A stretch of DNA of 64,000 bases from contig RPFO01000080.1 in NCBI GenBank assembly GCA_009746045.1, positions 6,521,817 through 6,585,816 of the forward strand. The letters are read 5' to 3'. Each line of letters starts with the position of its first letter. The stretch's first letter is position 1. Shown piece after piece: positions 38,374 to 49,507 of the stretch. Under the pieces are notes generated by a model, which ran no database searches, was not told the DNA's origin, and worked only from the letters and a program-made list of their open reading frames with translations. The DNA comes from Mesostigma viride (lineage: Eukaryota > Streptophyta > Mesostigmatophyceae > Mesostigmatales > Mesostigmataceae). The translations under genes and the position numbers were made by a program.

Positions 38374-38688
38374 CTACCCCCCCAGCTCGCAGGCGACCCG
38401 CCCATTACCTGTCAAGTAGGTGTCGTCTTCATTTTCCCAGCCGCGGAAGGGTTGATTCAATGACGTATGTTGCAAAGGATCGTCGTCTCGCTCTCTATCT
38501 AAACTACCTCCGAGTCCATTGTTACGCCGCAAGCCTCGGCCGCCACCTCTACCTCTACCGGTCCTGATACTACCTAAACTAGTGAGGCCGCTTCTATTTA
38601 CACCCCTAGCGAAAGACGACCGAGACGAACCAGATCTCAATGCATTTACATATGTACTACTGTAATATGCCATAGGCCATTTAATCAA
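38374..38688 (-). CDS. Gypsy A ORF1: small RG-rich protein starting inside the LTR
   Basis: The protein has 104 residues (99 from the Met at 38673). The N-terminal half, MAYYSSTYVNALRS then SSRSSFARG and a GRGRGGGRGLRRNN motif, is coded in the 5' LTR. The C-terminal half, with RERDDDPLQ, EDDTYLTGNGRVA, lies in the internal region. Copy B has the same frame with the same stop position and many amino-acid-preserving changes, so it is probably expressed. Arg/Gly-rich motifs often bind RNA, which would suit a nucleic-acid chaperone, but this is inference. No known domain is recognised. Translation starting in the LTR implies that the transcript begins upstream of the ATG at 38688. Confidence 0.6.
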   Translation of the reverse strand: MIKWPMAYYSSTYVNALRSGSSRSSFARGVNRSGLTSLGSIRTGRGRGGGRGLRRNNGLGGSLDRERDDDPLQHTSLNQPFRGWENEDDTYLTGNGRVACELGG

Positions 38689-39091
38689 ACCCGTTTACTC
38701 CAGGAAAAGAGGAAGGAAACACAACTAAACTGCCGTGACCCAAGCCTATATGTGTTAATTCATTTAACACACGCCGAGTGCACACACAAGGGATAGAACG
38801 CGCATAAATGGTCACCAACGGTCCAACACGCTCGGGCCGACATGGCCCTCGCCTACAGATGCACGCTGGTCCACTACATCTACTGATGCACGCTGGTCCA
38901 CTACATTCTACCACAGGATCAGGACCACTAGTAAGGTACGCGGCGCGGCGCCCAACGGCACCCAATGTACCACAGTACTGTTACGAGGACAATAATGTCC
39001 CGGTAGGAGCCTAAACGTAAACCTGGGGACAACCGAGGCAAAAGACCTAATTTACGTCCGTAACTACAACGAATTGTTACGCGACGTAACA
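38520..39091 (-). repeat. 5' LTR of Gypsy copy A
   Basis: The 572-bp repeat has TG...CA ends inside longer inverted ends (TGTTACG/CGTAACA). It contains an internal short duplication (gatgcacgctggtccactac, twice) and the start codon and first ~50 codons of ORF1. The first bases after it on the minus strand, TGGACTCGGAGG, lie where the primer binding site should be; I cannot match them to a tRNA with confidence. Confidence 0.95.
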
Positions 39092-39096
39092 TGCGC

Positions 39097-40298
39097 GTTG
39101 TGGGTGGGCGGATGCAGGTGGGCATGTGGAGCTGTGCCGGTCCGTGGTGGGCTAGGGACGGACGTGGAAAGGTGTAGGGTGTGGTGGGTCAGTGGTGGGC
39201 CGGTGATGGATGGTGGGTAGTGGTGGGTGTTAGGTGGGGATGGCTCCCCCTTGGGTGGCGTCAGTCGTGCACTGATGGTCAGACTTGGTCATGCAGGCGT
39301 GTGCGGGGCATGAGTGGGGATAGAGAGGGGGCGGCGAGTGAGACGTGCTCACGTGGGGGATGTTCTACAGGTTGTTAGTTGGATAAAGGGTGGGCTAGGG
39401 ACAGTCATGGAGGAGGGCCGGATTTATGTACTTTGGGTAGGGCCTTCAGGGGTTCATGGGGTAGTTCAACGTAGGGTTTGGTAATTGGAGGCGTGTGATG
39501 TGCTGGGAGGGCGGGTGGAGTGGGGGCGGCTTTGTGGGGCGGGGGGTCCGTGGTCAGGTGGGCCGGTATGGATGGCATGGGGGTGTCCGTCACGTAGATG
39601 TGGGTGTATGTCGGGAGGGAGCCACGACGGGGGGGGGGGGGGGGGGGGGGAGTTAGCAGGGTGGGGTGGGCGTATACTGACATGTTGTGGGCCCGTCTAC
39701 TAGAGCGGCACGAGGACGGGCAGACATGTCCTAGTATCTGCGGGCAGCCCGCAGCATACCCTTGTGCCGTCCCTCTGTTTATAGCAATAATACCATCCCT
39801 TGTTCAATTTGCGGTGGGGGGGGTGGAGTTGCAATGTTGGTGTATGCGTGAGGCATGCGACGCGCGGCTTGGTTATGGCACGGATGTTGGGCACAATTAG
39901 ATGGGGTGGCAGGTGGACAGACAAGAGCATGGGCAGCACGTGGGCAATGCAGCTGAGGGGGGCTCCTTTGTTACTGGCTCAGGTCGTATCTAGGCTTCCT
40001 GCAGCTGGCTCGTGCTATCAGGTGTTAATACTGTAGCGGTGTGCCCCTCTGTTCCCTGCAATGCAACCCCCGGCTCACCATGCAGTGCCATTTTATTTTT
40101 ATTTTTTATTTTTTTTTTTTTTTAGTTTCCTACAGGGACACGGCTGCTGCGTGGCACTTAACTGGGGGCGGGGCCGCCCACGTGAGTCGGCGTAGTCGGG
40201 TTCGTGGCCGTTCTGTCACCTGCATACACGCGTGGGGCGGGGTGGGGGGGGGGGGGGGTGGGGGGGGCTGTGTCGTGTTGTGCATTCGTGGTGGGGTG
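39097..40298. other. G/T-rich stretch between Gypsy copies A and B
   Basis: The + strand is strongly G-rich (tggtgggt-type words), with a ~21-base pure G run at about 39630-39650, a T run at about 40090-40124 and a further G run at about 40240-40267. I see no gene. The uninterrupted G runs may have inaccurate lengths. Confidence 0.6.
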
Positions 40299-40303
40299 GT
40301 GGT

Positions 40304-40868
40304 TGTTACGTCCTAAACTTCTACCACCACCTCTACCTCTACCTTGCCTAACCGAACCTAAATTGGTCAGGCCTCCTCTACTCAAACCCCTAGCGAAAGA
40401 CGAACGAGACGGTGCAGATCTCAATGCATTCACGTATGTATTACCGTAATACGCCATAAGCCATTTACACGAACCCGTTTACTCCGGGAATAGAGGAAGG
40501 AAACACACTACACTGCCGTGACCCAAGCCTATATGTGTTAATTCATTTAACACACGCCGAGTGCCCACACGAGGGGTAGAACGTGCATAAATGGTCACCA
40601 ACGGTCCAACATGCTCGGGCCGACCTGGCCCTCGCCTACAATTGCACAGATGCGCACAGATGCACGCTGGTCCACTACTACATTCTACCCAAAGGATAAG
40701 GACCACTAATAAAGTACTCGGCGCGACGCCCAACAGCATCCAATGCACCACAGTACTGCTACGAGGACAACAGTGTCCTAGTACGAACTACACGTAAACC
40801 TAGGAACGACCAAGGCAAAGGACCTAATTTACGTCCGTAACTACAACGAATTGTTACGCGACGTAACA
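40304..40868 (-). repeat. 3' LTR of Gypsy copy B
   Basis: The 565-bp LTR begins tgttacgtcc and ends acgtaaca, followed by the polypurine tract (40869-40885). A 3-bp duplication (ctactacta) and a few substitutions distinguish it from the 5' LTR. Confidence 0.95.
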
Positions 40869-41241
40869 CCTCCCCCCCCACAAAGGTAGGGAGCCCTCTC
40901 CCTACGCACAGGGAGGAAACCAAAGGGGTAGGAAAAACCTAATGCACCCAGCACACACCAACACAATCGACAGGCCATCCAAGATACAGAGCACCAACAT
41001 GTTAACTCGGTTCCACCACCACGCCGGGTGGTGTAGGGTTAGCCAGCACCAAGCCTGGTGGGAGGTTCCCCTAACTGCCTGGAACAGAGTCCTTGCCGGG
41101 GGGGGACGGCACTGGGCAGGACACACAGAGTCAACAAATCAGTACCAAGGACCAAGAACAACCAATCAACTGGCCAGAATATGAGGGCGACTCTATATAC
41201 CGGAGGGACAACACCCTCAGGTCGGGCCTAAGGCCCTCTAT

Positions 41242-43572
41242 CTAGTTGCCATCAGTCTGGTAAGTGCCACGCGAGGCCAGCAGAACATCTAGATACGCCT
41301 GGTAGTGGGCCACATCATCGGCATTGTCATGCCTATCTACAGTGAGGAAAACATCGGCCCACACGCCATCAGGAAAAAGGCCCAGAAAGGCCCAGTAATA
41401 CCTATGCTGCGTCAGAACGACCTGGCCACGGGCCCAGTCCAGGAAGCCGCAGGCAAAGGAGCGTAGGAAGGGCTCTACCGCGATCAAACAGAGAGCCCGC
41501 AGGAGTAGGCGATGGTACCGGATCCGAGGACGCAGACCCGTCGGGAAGAACAGATCTATCAGGGGCTCCACGTTAGACGGCCACATCCGGATGTGCCGAA
41601 CCTCACGTGAGCGCCACCGACGAGCGCACTGTCGCGACCCGAACGTCTCGAGGTAGTCGCTAGCCCGAGGGGGAGGATGGCCACGGGAGTCCAGGCCCTG
41701 GCCCGGGAGGGGCGCTGGACGACGGGCATCCCACTCCAGGATGGGCTGCAGGAGGACCGCGCCGTACGTAGCACCCGGCGCCGCAGGAAACTCGACCGTA
41801 AGGGCATCTGAGGCCATAATGCCCAGAGGCGGAGGGTAAGCCCACTGGAACCCACCGTAGGTGTCCAAGTCGTTGTGACGCCTAGCCCAGCGATACAGAA
41901 CTCGCCGAACCAGGATCTCACCCTGGAACACAGGATCAGCTAAAATAACCATATCGAAAGGAGGCCGATCAGTCTCAATGGGTAGGCCACGGTCCCGCGG
42001 CGCCCGACACACCTGGGAGAACCCGTAGGACATGGGCGAAATGGCAAGCTCGGCGGAGGCGTGCGGCAGGTCACACTGTCGGCAGGCGTGCAGAGACATA
42101 CCGTACCCAGGGACGGGCGTGTCGCGCGACTCCGGCGTCGCATGTACCACAGAAGGGGCCCGGTCCCGGTCGCCTTGGGACAACTCCCGGAGGGAATCAG
42201 CAGCGCGGGTGGCGCGAGGATCAGGGCCGCTGGACCGAACAACCGCAGCCAAAGACCGCGAGGCCGAAGGGGCCGGAACCGAAACAGGGGTAGGAGCCTG
42301 CACAGGCACAGGCGGCGCCGGTGCCACAGGAGGCCGCGACGGACCCGCTGCCGAAGGAGGTCGCGACGGACCCGCCACCGCGGCTGGCGCTCCGGTCTCC
42401 GGTGGAGGCGCACCCTCAGGCCACATGCTGAAAATAGGGCCCGTAGGGACAGGCACGTTAGCATAAGATTGATTACCGTCCAGGCTCCAGTCTGGCACTG
42501 TGATCCTCTGCGGGGGACCACCCTCCCAGAGCCTGGGAAGCCCACTCGTATCGCCAAAGAAGCCCCGCACTGGCTGCGATGGCGCTGCGGGAGGCTCGGA
42601 AGCAGCGACGGTGAGCGCGGCCGCTGGGGCGGAAGACTCGCGCAAAGGCGCAGGTGCGTCGGTCGCAGGCGCAGAGGCAACCGGAGGCGTAGGAGCCGCA
42701 GCAACAGAGGAAGCCGCAGCGACCGAGGGCTCGCACCGCGCGCAGGCGAAGCCGTAGTCGCCGAGGCAACAGGAGGGGTAGGGGGCCGGCACAGATGCAA
42801 CAGACACCCCACCTGGCGTGGCTGGAACCTGCGACTGGGACGCCATGAAGGCCCCGAATGCCAAGGCCAGGGACTGGATCTGGGCCTGCATCGCAGAAAC
42901 AGTCGCCGAGAGATGGTCAGGCTCGCGATCCAAGCCCAAAGGGGTAGGCTCCACCGACACGCGCCGGGTCGACCGTGGTGAAGACGGGACAGGGGAAGGA
43001 GCCGACACGGAGGAGGAGGACGCTGCAACTGAGGCCGAATACTCTGGCGTGTACTGCGCCTCGACTGGTGCGTCCGTAGGGGAAGGGTCGCCAAATGCTA
43101 CCCCCGCTGACTGATCCGCGATCTCCATGAACTCGACCGCCCGTAGGAGGTCACAGGGGTGTCATCTACATCTGCCTCGCCCTCGCCCGGAAGCCAAGGG
43201 AACACCTCCCGTAGGCAGGAGCGGCCCACAGGGGTAGACAGGTAGGAAAACACCCGGGGCACTGAAGGACAGCGGCTATCTGCCCCAAGGCAGGGCAGCG
43301 GGAGCCACATCCTAAAAGACAATGCCCGGCATCGTCGAACCCATGCACGACTAGCTTTTGCGGATCATCGGGGTCCGGGCCGAACCACGAGACCCCAAAG
43401 AGGGCAGCCCTGACTAAAGCCGCATGATGAGCCTGGAGGGCAGGCTGAACGGGCCACCCGGATAACTGGAACGTGAAACCCATCGGCCCGGAAGGGCCTC
43501 GTAGTAGAACTCTGGGTCCGGTGGTGGAGGGGAAGGCGGCAGGCTCTCCGACGGAGGGGTAGGTTCAGCCAT
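41242..43572 (-). pseudogene. Gypsy B ORF3, frameshifted
   Basis: The homologue of the 766-residue ORF3 of copy A has its ATG at 43572 (MAEPTPPSESL), 76 bases after the pol stop. Frameshifts at about 43420-43470, 43280 and 43155 split the N-terminal domain. From EIADQSAG onwards a 628-residue frame is open to the stop at 41242. The Pro/Ala linker differs by indels of whole codons, whereas the C-terminal domain is almost unchanged. Confidence 0.8.
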
Positions 43573-43648
43573 GATGGCTGCGGAGGGGAGGGGACAACCA
43601 ACCACCCACCAACAGCAGGAATACGATAAGGGAGGGGCAGGTTGCCAG

Positions 43649-46279
43649 CTAGAGCTGGTGTAGGGTTTTGTAGTCCTGCAACAAGCGGCTACAACCATCT
43701 AACTCACTCTCCGTGTACCATACTTTATCTACCTCACTACGAGCATACATCCATTTCACCTTATACTGGCGCTGGGTACCGCGGCCCTTTTTAATATCTC
43801 TATGGGCCACGATACTCTCTACCTCGTCTTCTACCTCACCAGTATCAGGGTTATGCTCTAAAGGGGCAGGAGCTAGTTCTCTACCAGCGAACGTGCTTTG
43901 GTGATAAAGCTTCAGCTGGCTTCTATGGAAGGTGTTAGAATGTGTCTGCCAAGAGGTAGGGATATCTATTTTATATAAGAAATTACCTACTCTAGACAAC
44001 ACACGGAAGGGTCCTAAGAAGGCGGGCCTAAGTTTCACTTTAAGTTCTGCTTCGAACTTGTGAGCAAATCGGCCAACACGGGGGCCTTCTACTAAGACTA
44101 AATCTCCTATATCTATTTCAGGCGCTCTTCTATCTAAGGAGGCACGCAACCTAGCAAGGTACTTAGCCTGAGCCTTTTGGTACCCTGAAATTGCGTGATC
44201 ATGTGCATTTTTCATTTTATCTAGCAAGGCCTGCACACCTTCTACGGTATCCCGGGACACATCGTCCCTGTCCCGTAAAGGACTAGCTAAGAGAGAGGTA
44301 GGAGTAAGAGGCTGTCTACCAGTATCTAGGAAGAAAGGCGTATAGCCATGCGCAGCCTGAGGGCAATTGTTAAGGGAGAACTCTACCAAGCATAGATAAT
44401 CCTCCCAATCACTCCCAGAGCCGTTAACATAGTGCCTCAGCGCTTCTTCCACTACCCTATTAAGACGTTCTACTAGATGAGAGGAGGAGGAGTGGTAGGC
44501 AGTACCGAACGTAACCTTGGTACCGATAGCAGCGAAAAACTGCTGCCAAAAGTCAGAGGTAAATAGCTTATCTTTATCACTAATAAACTGCCTACTCAAA
44601 CCATGATATCTATAGACGTTATTAAGGTATAGGCGTGCGCAATCGCGTGCGGTGAGTTCTAAGGGACACGGCACGAGATGACACATACGAGTAAAACGAT
44701 CTACAAAAACAAGGATCTGGGCGTTACCTCTATCATTCTTCCTAAAAGGTCCTACAAAATCCATCATAATGGAGTCCCACGGCATGATGGGATCAGGTAG
44801 GGTCCTAGGTTCTGCTATCTGTCCTACATTGTTGGGTTTCATCTCCTGGCAAGATTGACAGGTTCTAACATACTCATCTACATCCTTTAAAAGGGAAGGC
44901 CAGTAGTAAGAGCGGGCTACTAGGTCCCGTACCCGTTTACCACCCTGATGAGCAGCTAAGTCATGCAACTCAAAGAGCAAGGAGGAGCGACAGATAGGAG
45001 GGACATACAGGCGCCATTGAGGGGGAGAATCTGCTATCTGCACATATAAAAACCCACCTACAAATTTACAAGGGTGCTTGCCTAATTGTTGGGGATGGGT
45101 GGCAATGGCAGCTAAAGCTTCCGGCTCAGTGGCCGTAAATCTACTAATAAGGCGTTCAAGATCAGAGGTAGGCATCGCTACAGAGGTATCCAGAACAGGT
45201 TTAAAGAGGTCTCCTACCGCCTTGCCAAAGAGAAGGGGAGGTCCTAGAGGGACTATGTTATCATAAGACTTTCCTGACCTAGTCGCTATATGGCTAAGCG
45301 GTATAGAAATTTTATTTTTCCCCTCCCCCCCCACCGAGACCACAGGAAGGGCCTCACACGGGAGAGAGAGTCCTACGTGAGAAAGGAGATCAGGCATGCG
45401 AACAGCTGTATGAAAGAGATAGGCATAGGATTCATCATCAGGTAGTTCACCATAAGGGGTTACACCCATAGTAGTAGGAACTAGAGTAGTATTGAGAACA
45501 TCCAAGTCCTCGAAAAAGGAGTAATCTGCGCGACGGGAGAGTGCATCTGGTACTATGTTATCTACACCCTTAACATACTGAAGTTTAAAAGGGGGAAACT
45601 GTGCTAAAAACTCCATCCAGCGCGCTTGACGAGGGGTAAGGTTGGGTTGGGAGAGAAGATGGGTAAGGGGACGGTGATCCGTTTGGATAACTAATCTATA
45701 AGGATCTACCTCACAGGGTTCATTCAGGCAAACATCAAATTGGGCACCTTTAAGAAAGTGCTGCCACGCGTGGCAACAATACACCACCGCTAAGAGTTCC
45801 TGCTGGTGTACGGGATAGTTTCGCTCCGCAGGGAGCATTGTCCTAGAGATATACTCAATTGGCTGTAAGCCCTGACCCTGATCCTGGAGAAGGACGCCCC
45901 CTATAGCTACCTTACTAGCGTCTGTAGCTACCACAAAGGGTTTAGTAGTATCCGGTAGGATGAGTACGGGAGGAGAGAGAAGTAGGGATTTTAGACACTG
46001 AAAAGCCGACTGACACTCACTACTCCAGACAATTAAAGGGATATCTTTCTTTAATAAATGATTGATAGGGGCTGCTATAGTTGCGAAGCGCGGGATAAAA
46101 CGCCTATAGTAAGAGGCAATCCCTAGGAAACTACGTACACCTTTAACGTCGGTAGGGGTAGGCCATTCCTGAATTGACTTAGTTTTATCCGGGTCGGTAG
46201 CGACCCCGGCATCGGACAAAACGTGTCCTAAAAATGGTACACTCCTACCAGAACGAACTTTAGCACGGCGAGCCCACAA
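43649..46279 (-). pseudogene. Gypsy B reverse transcriptase C-part, RNase H, integrase, chromodomain
   Basis: This 876-residue frame is in one piece where copy A is interrupted. It runs from VRSGRSVPFLGHVLSDAG (connection) through RNase H (FVVATDASK, HQQELLAVVY, QTDHRPLTHL) and the integrase zinc finger. The catalytic D,D,E (MMDFVGPF, ISDKDKLF, VERLNRVVEE) and the C-terminal chromodomain (VESIVAHRDIKKG to LLQDYKTLHQL) follow. Its sequence around 45205-45215 is the empty target site for copy A's piggyBac-like insertion. Only the one-base deletion at its start separates it from the upstream part of pol. Confidence 0.9.
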
Positions 46280-47439
46280 GAATTTTCAGCCATTATTTCT
46301 AAGACTTTCTTTAAATCACGTAGGTGCGTTTCAAAATCAGTGGAGTAAATAAGGATATCATCTAAGTAAGCCTGAGCACAAGAACGATCGTGCTCAGATA
46401 AAGAAACAGAGGAGAAGGAAGGATCCTTTAAATCAGATGACACTTGAGGAAGGTGAGAATTACCCATAACAGGTCTAAGCACTTCATTCATTAACATTTG
46501 AAAAGAGGCAGGAGAGTTACAGAGTCCCATAGCCGCTACTCTAAACTGGTAATGACCAAAAGGGGTAGCAAAGGCGGTTTTATGGCAATCCTCAGGAGCT
46601 ATACGCAGTTGCCAAAAACCATCCGCACAATCCAGTACCGTGAAACAGGCAGAACCTTTAACCTTATTAAATATATCATCAATACGAGGTAGAGGGTATT
46701 TAGACTTCACAGTAATATCGTTTAACTTCCTATAATCAGTAACTAGGCGAAACTTGCCATTTGGCTTAGGGACTAACAGGACACCAGCTGAGTAGGGGGA
46801 GTTACTAGGCTCTATCAATCCTGCTTCTAATAGTGACACTAAAATCTGTTTTAGTTCCTTTAACTCGGTAGGGCCCATTCTATACATCGGAGAGTGCGTA
46901 GGAACTGCACCGTCCTTGATAACTACACGGTGTAAAACAGAAGGAGGAGGAGGATAAGGAGTCTTTTCTTCAAAAACTTTTGAGGAATCTATCACAGCCA
47001 TGTATCTTACTATTTCATTTTCAGTAAATCCCACTCCTATTGTTGTATCCACTGTGTTTACATCTATATCCACACTATTATTAGTGATAGGTATCTCCTG
47101 TACTTCTAACTGAAGGAACATACATAATAGGTATCCATATTCCTTTAGTTCAGAACGCAATTCATCATTGGACATTAATACTTCAGGTATAGGTCTTAGA
47201 GGAGGATCAACAGGTGTAGGAGGAGTAATATCTACCAAGGATAAATTTTCTAATCTATAATGACGTTCCGGTACCCAGTAAGAGCTATCTGGAAACCAAA
47301 TGACCATGGTATCATAATTAATAGTAATCTTATTATCCTGGTGCCAATCTAATCCTAGTAATACATCAGCGGTAGTGATAGGGCCTATAGTGGCCGTCAG
47401 GTTGACCGTACGTCCTTGTATGACCAGGGGAAGGGACAC
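46228..47439 (-). pseudogene. Gypsy B protease C-half and reverse transcriptase N-part
   Basis: The frame continues the protease (IQGRTVNLTATIG, VLLGLDWHQDN) directly into reverse transcriptase in the same frame, showing that PR and RT are one polyprotein in this family. RT motifs FRLVTDYRKLND, FTVLDCADGFWQL and AYLDDILIYS are present. The frame breaks at about 46279, where one A is missing (cacaagaatttt versus cacaaagaatttt in copy A). Confidence 0.9.
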
Positions 47440-47714
47440 AGTTGCAATAATGTGTTTTGGATACCAACGCTCTTCGTCGAGAGGCAAGTGCTTTGGTGCT
47501 ACGCAGAGAAACACGCAGGCGGCTCCTCGTCCGCCGTCACGTTGCATTTATTTCTCATTAACTTATCATCGTGCATTGGACTTGCTTAACATAGTCCGAG
47601 ATTCCTCGGCGCGACGCTAGATGCCGTTCACAAGATTCCGTCGCAGCAAAGATGCTGACGGCGCGGCGTCCACACTAGGATTTAGGGTACTGAGTAGAAC
47701 TACACAGTACAACT
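47440..47714 (-). repeat. 3' LTR of element C
   Basis: It matches the 5' LTR except for one base (gcagagaaac versus gcagaaaaac), which suggests a recent insertion. Confidence 0.95.
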
Positions 47715-48032
47715 CCGACTTCTTTTTCTTTGTGAGTCGGTACGGACAGGGATGTACTCAAGATGATCGGTACGGCCGCATCCCAGTCACCGACTTCACA
47801 ATCCTAGTAGTGGCATTTGAAGTCTTGTTGGGAAACAACACCAACAAGCATAGCGGTCGCATGAACATGGTATGCATGTGCAAGACACACATCATGATGG
47901 CAAGTCATTTATTCATCGTACCACACTGGGGAAACCCGGAAACATAGTATGCCGGCCACCGCCAAGCATCAACGGGTGAAAACCCAGACAAGAGCCCATT
48001 ACATAGTATGCAACTCAGTTACGTTAAATAGG
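47715..48032. other. 3' region of element C next to the LTR
   Basis: This 300-bp stretch holds the purine-rich tract and no supported gene. The plus-strand frame 47621-47947 crosses the LTR and has no counterpart at the 5' LTR. Confidence 0.5.
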
Positions 48033-49384
48033 CCGAATGAACTTGGGTGCTCGGAAGTGGTTATTCCGGGCAAAATAGTGTTACGGACCGATTTGCCTCA
48101 GGCGGCAAAAGGTTCCGTCACTATTTAACGTAACTAAAACCTGGCCTCGTGGAGGGGGGACGAAGAGCCCGAGACATCCGCCTAGGCCGCTGAGCACGCA
48201 CCACTAAATGCGCCGGAGCTGCCTCAGTGAGGATTCGAACCCCTGACCTCCAAGGTGCACGGGTTTTAGTTACGTTAAATAGTGACGGAACCTTTTGCCG
48301 CCTGAGGCAAATCGGTCCGTAACACTATTTTGCCCGGAATAACCACTTCCGAGCACCCAAGTTCATTCGGCCGAATGAACTTGGGTGCTCGGAAGTGGTT
48401 ATTCCGGGCAAAATAGTGTTACGGACCGATTTGCCTCAGGCGGCAAAAAGGTTCCGTCACTATTTAACGTAACTAAAACCTGGCCTCGTGGAGGGGGGAC
48501 GAAGAGCCCGAGACATCCGCCTAGGCCGCTGAGCACGCACCACTAAATGCGCCGGAGCTGCCTCAGTGAGGATTCGAACCCCTGACCTCCAAGGTGCATT
48601 CGGCCGAATGAACTTGGGTGCTCGGAAGTGGTTATTCCGGGCAAAATAGTGTTACGGACCGATTTGCCTCAGGCGGCAAAAGGTTCCGTCACTATTTAAC
48701 GTAACTAAAACCCGTGCACCTTGGAGGTCAGGGGTTCGAATCCTCACTGAGGCAGCTCCGGCGCATTTAGTGGTGCGTGCTCAGCGGCCTAGGCGGATGT
48801 CTCGGGCTCTTCGTCCCCCCTCCACGAGGCCAGGTTTTAGTTACGTTAAATAGTGACGGAACCTTTTGCCGCCTGAGGCAAATCGGTCCGTAACACTATT
48901 TTGCCCGGAATAACCACTTCCGAGCACCCAAGTTCATTCGGCCGAATGAACTTGGGTGCTCGGAAGTGGTTATTCCGGGCAAAATAGTGTTACGGACCGA
49001 TTTGCCTCAGGCGGCAAAAGGTTCCGTCACTATTTAACGTAACTAAAACCCGTGCACCTTGGAGGTCAGGGGTTCGAATCCTCACTGAGGCAGCTCCGGC
49101 GCATTTAGTGGTGCGTGCTCAGCGGCCTAGGCGGATGTCTCGGGCTCTTCGTCCCCCCTCCACGAGGCCAGGTTTTAGTTACGTTAAATAGTGACGGAAC
49201 CTTTTGCCGCCTGAGGCAAATCGGTCCGTAACACTATTTTGCCCGGAATAACCACTTCCGAGCACCCAAGTTCATTCGGCCGAATGAACTTGGGTGCTCG
49301 GAAGTGGTTATTCCGGGCAAAATAGTGTTACGGACCGATTTGCCTCAGGCGGCAAAAGGTTCCGTCACTATTTAACGTAACTAA
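48033..49384. repeat. Array of perfect palindromes (X'X) alternating with a 120-bp segment (Y)
   Basis: X is a 109-bp unit starting ccgaatgaacttgggtgctc and ending cgtaactaaaacc. X copies lie at 48033-48141, 48371-48480, 48604-48712, 48942-49050 and 49280-49384. Reverse copies X' lie at 48262-48370, 48833-48941 and 49171-49279, joined head-to-head to X, giving three palindromes of about 218 bp with no spacer. Y (120 bp) sits at 48142-48261 and 48481-48596 in one orientation, and at 48713-48832 and 49051-49170 in the other. Copies are identical apart from one extra A and a truncation at 48597. Y contains the tRNA B-box word ggttcgaatcc. Confidence 0.95.
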
Positions 49385-49507
49385 CTCTCCCGCAGAGAGA
49401 AGCATCAAGGCCATGGTCAATGCCAATTTAAAATAGGAAATTCAGAAAAGAGTGAGAACACACATCAGTCAGGGCAAGATGTAACCCTGAAATCAGACAG
49501 GGACAAT

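Larger units (their letters stand above)
26652..39091 (-). mobile_element. Gypsy/chromovirus LTR retrotransposon, copy A (full length, nested insertion)
   Basis: Two 572-bp LTRs, identical by eye (26652-27223 and 38520-39091), begin TGTTACG and end CGTAACA. The flanks are TGCGC at 26647-26651 and TGCGC at 39092-39096, a perfect 5-bp target-site duplication. Between them in minus order are ORF1, ORF2, gag, pol (PR-RT-RNase H, then INT-chromodomain) and ORF3, ending with a polypurine tract next to the 3' LTR. The copy is 12,440 bp, or about 10,737 bp without the inserted piggyBac-like element and its duplicated TTAA. Several small indels break gag and pol, so the copy cannot move by itself as written. 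Confidence 0.95.

Noticed and set aside
47621-47947. 108-codon plus-strand gene
   Set aside because: It begins inside the LTR of element C, opposite to all element genes, and shows no domain.
48666-48754. A complete tRNA gene of about 88 nt with GCCTCAG/CTGAGGC ends
   Set aside because: No credible A-box, D-arm or anticodon arm; most of the span belongs to the palindromic X unit. Kept only as a B-box observation.
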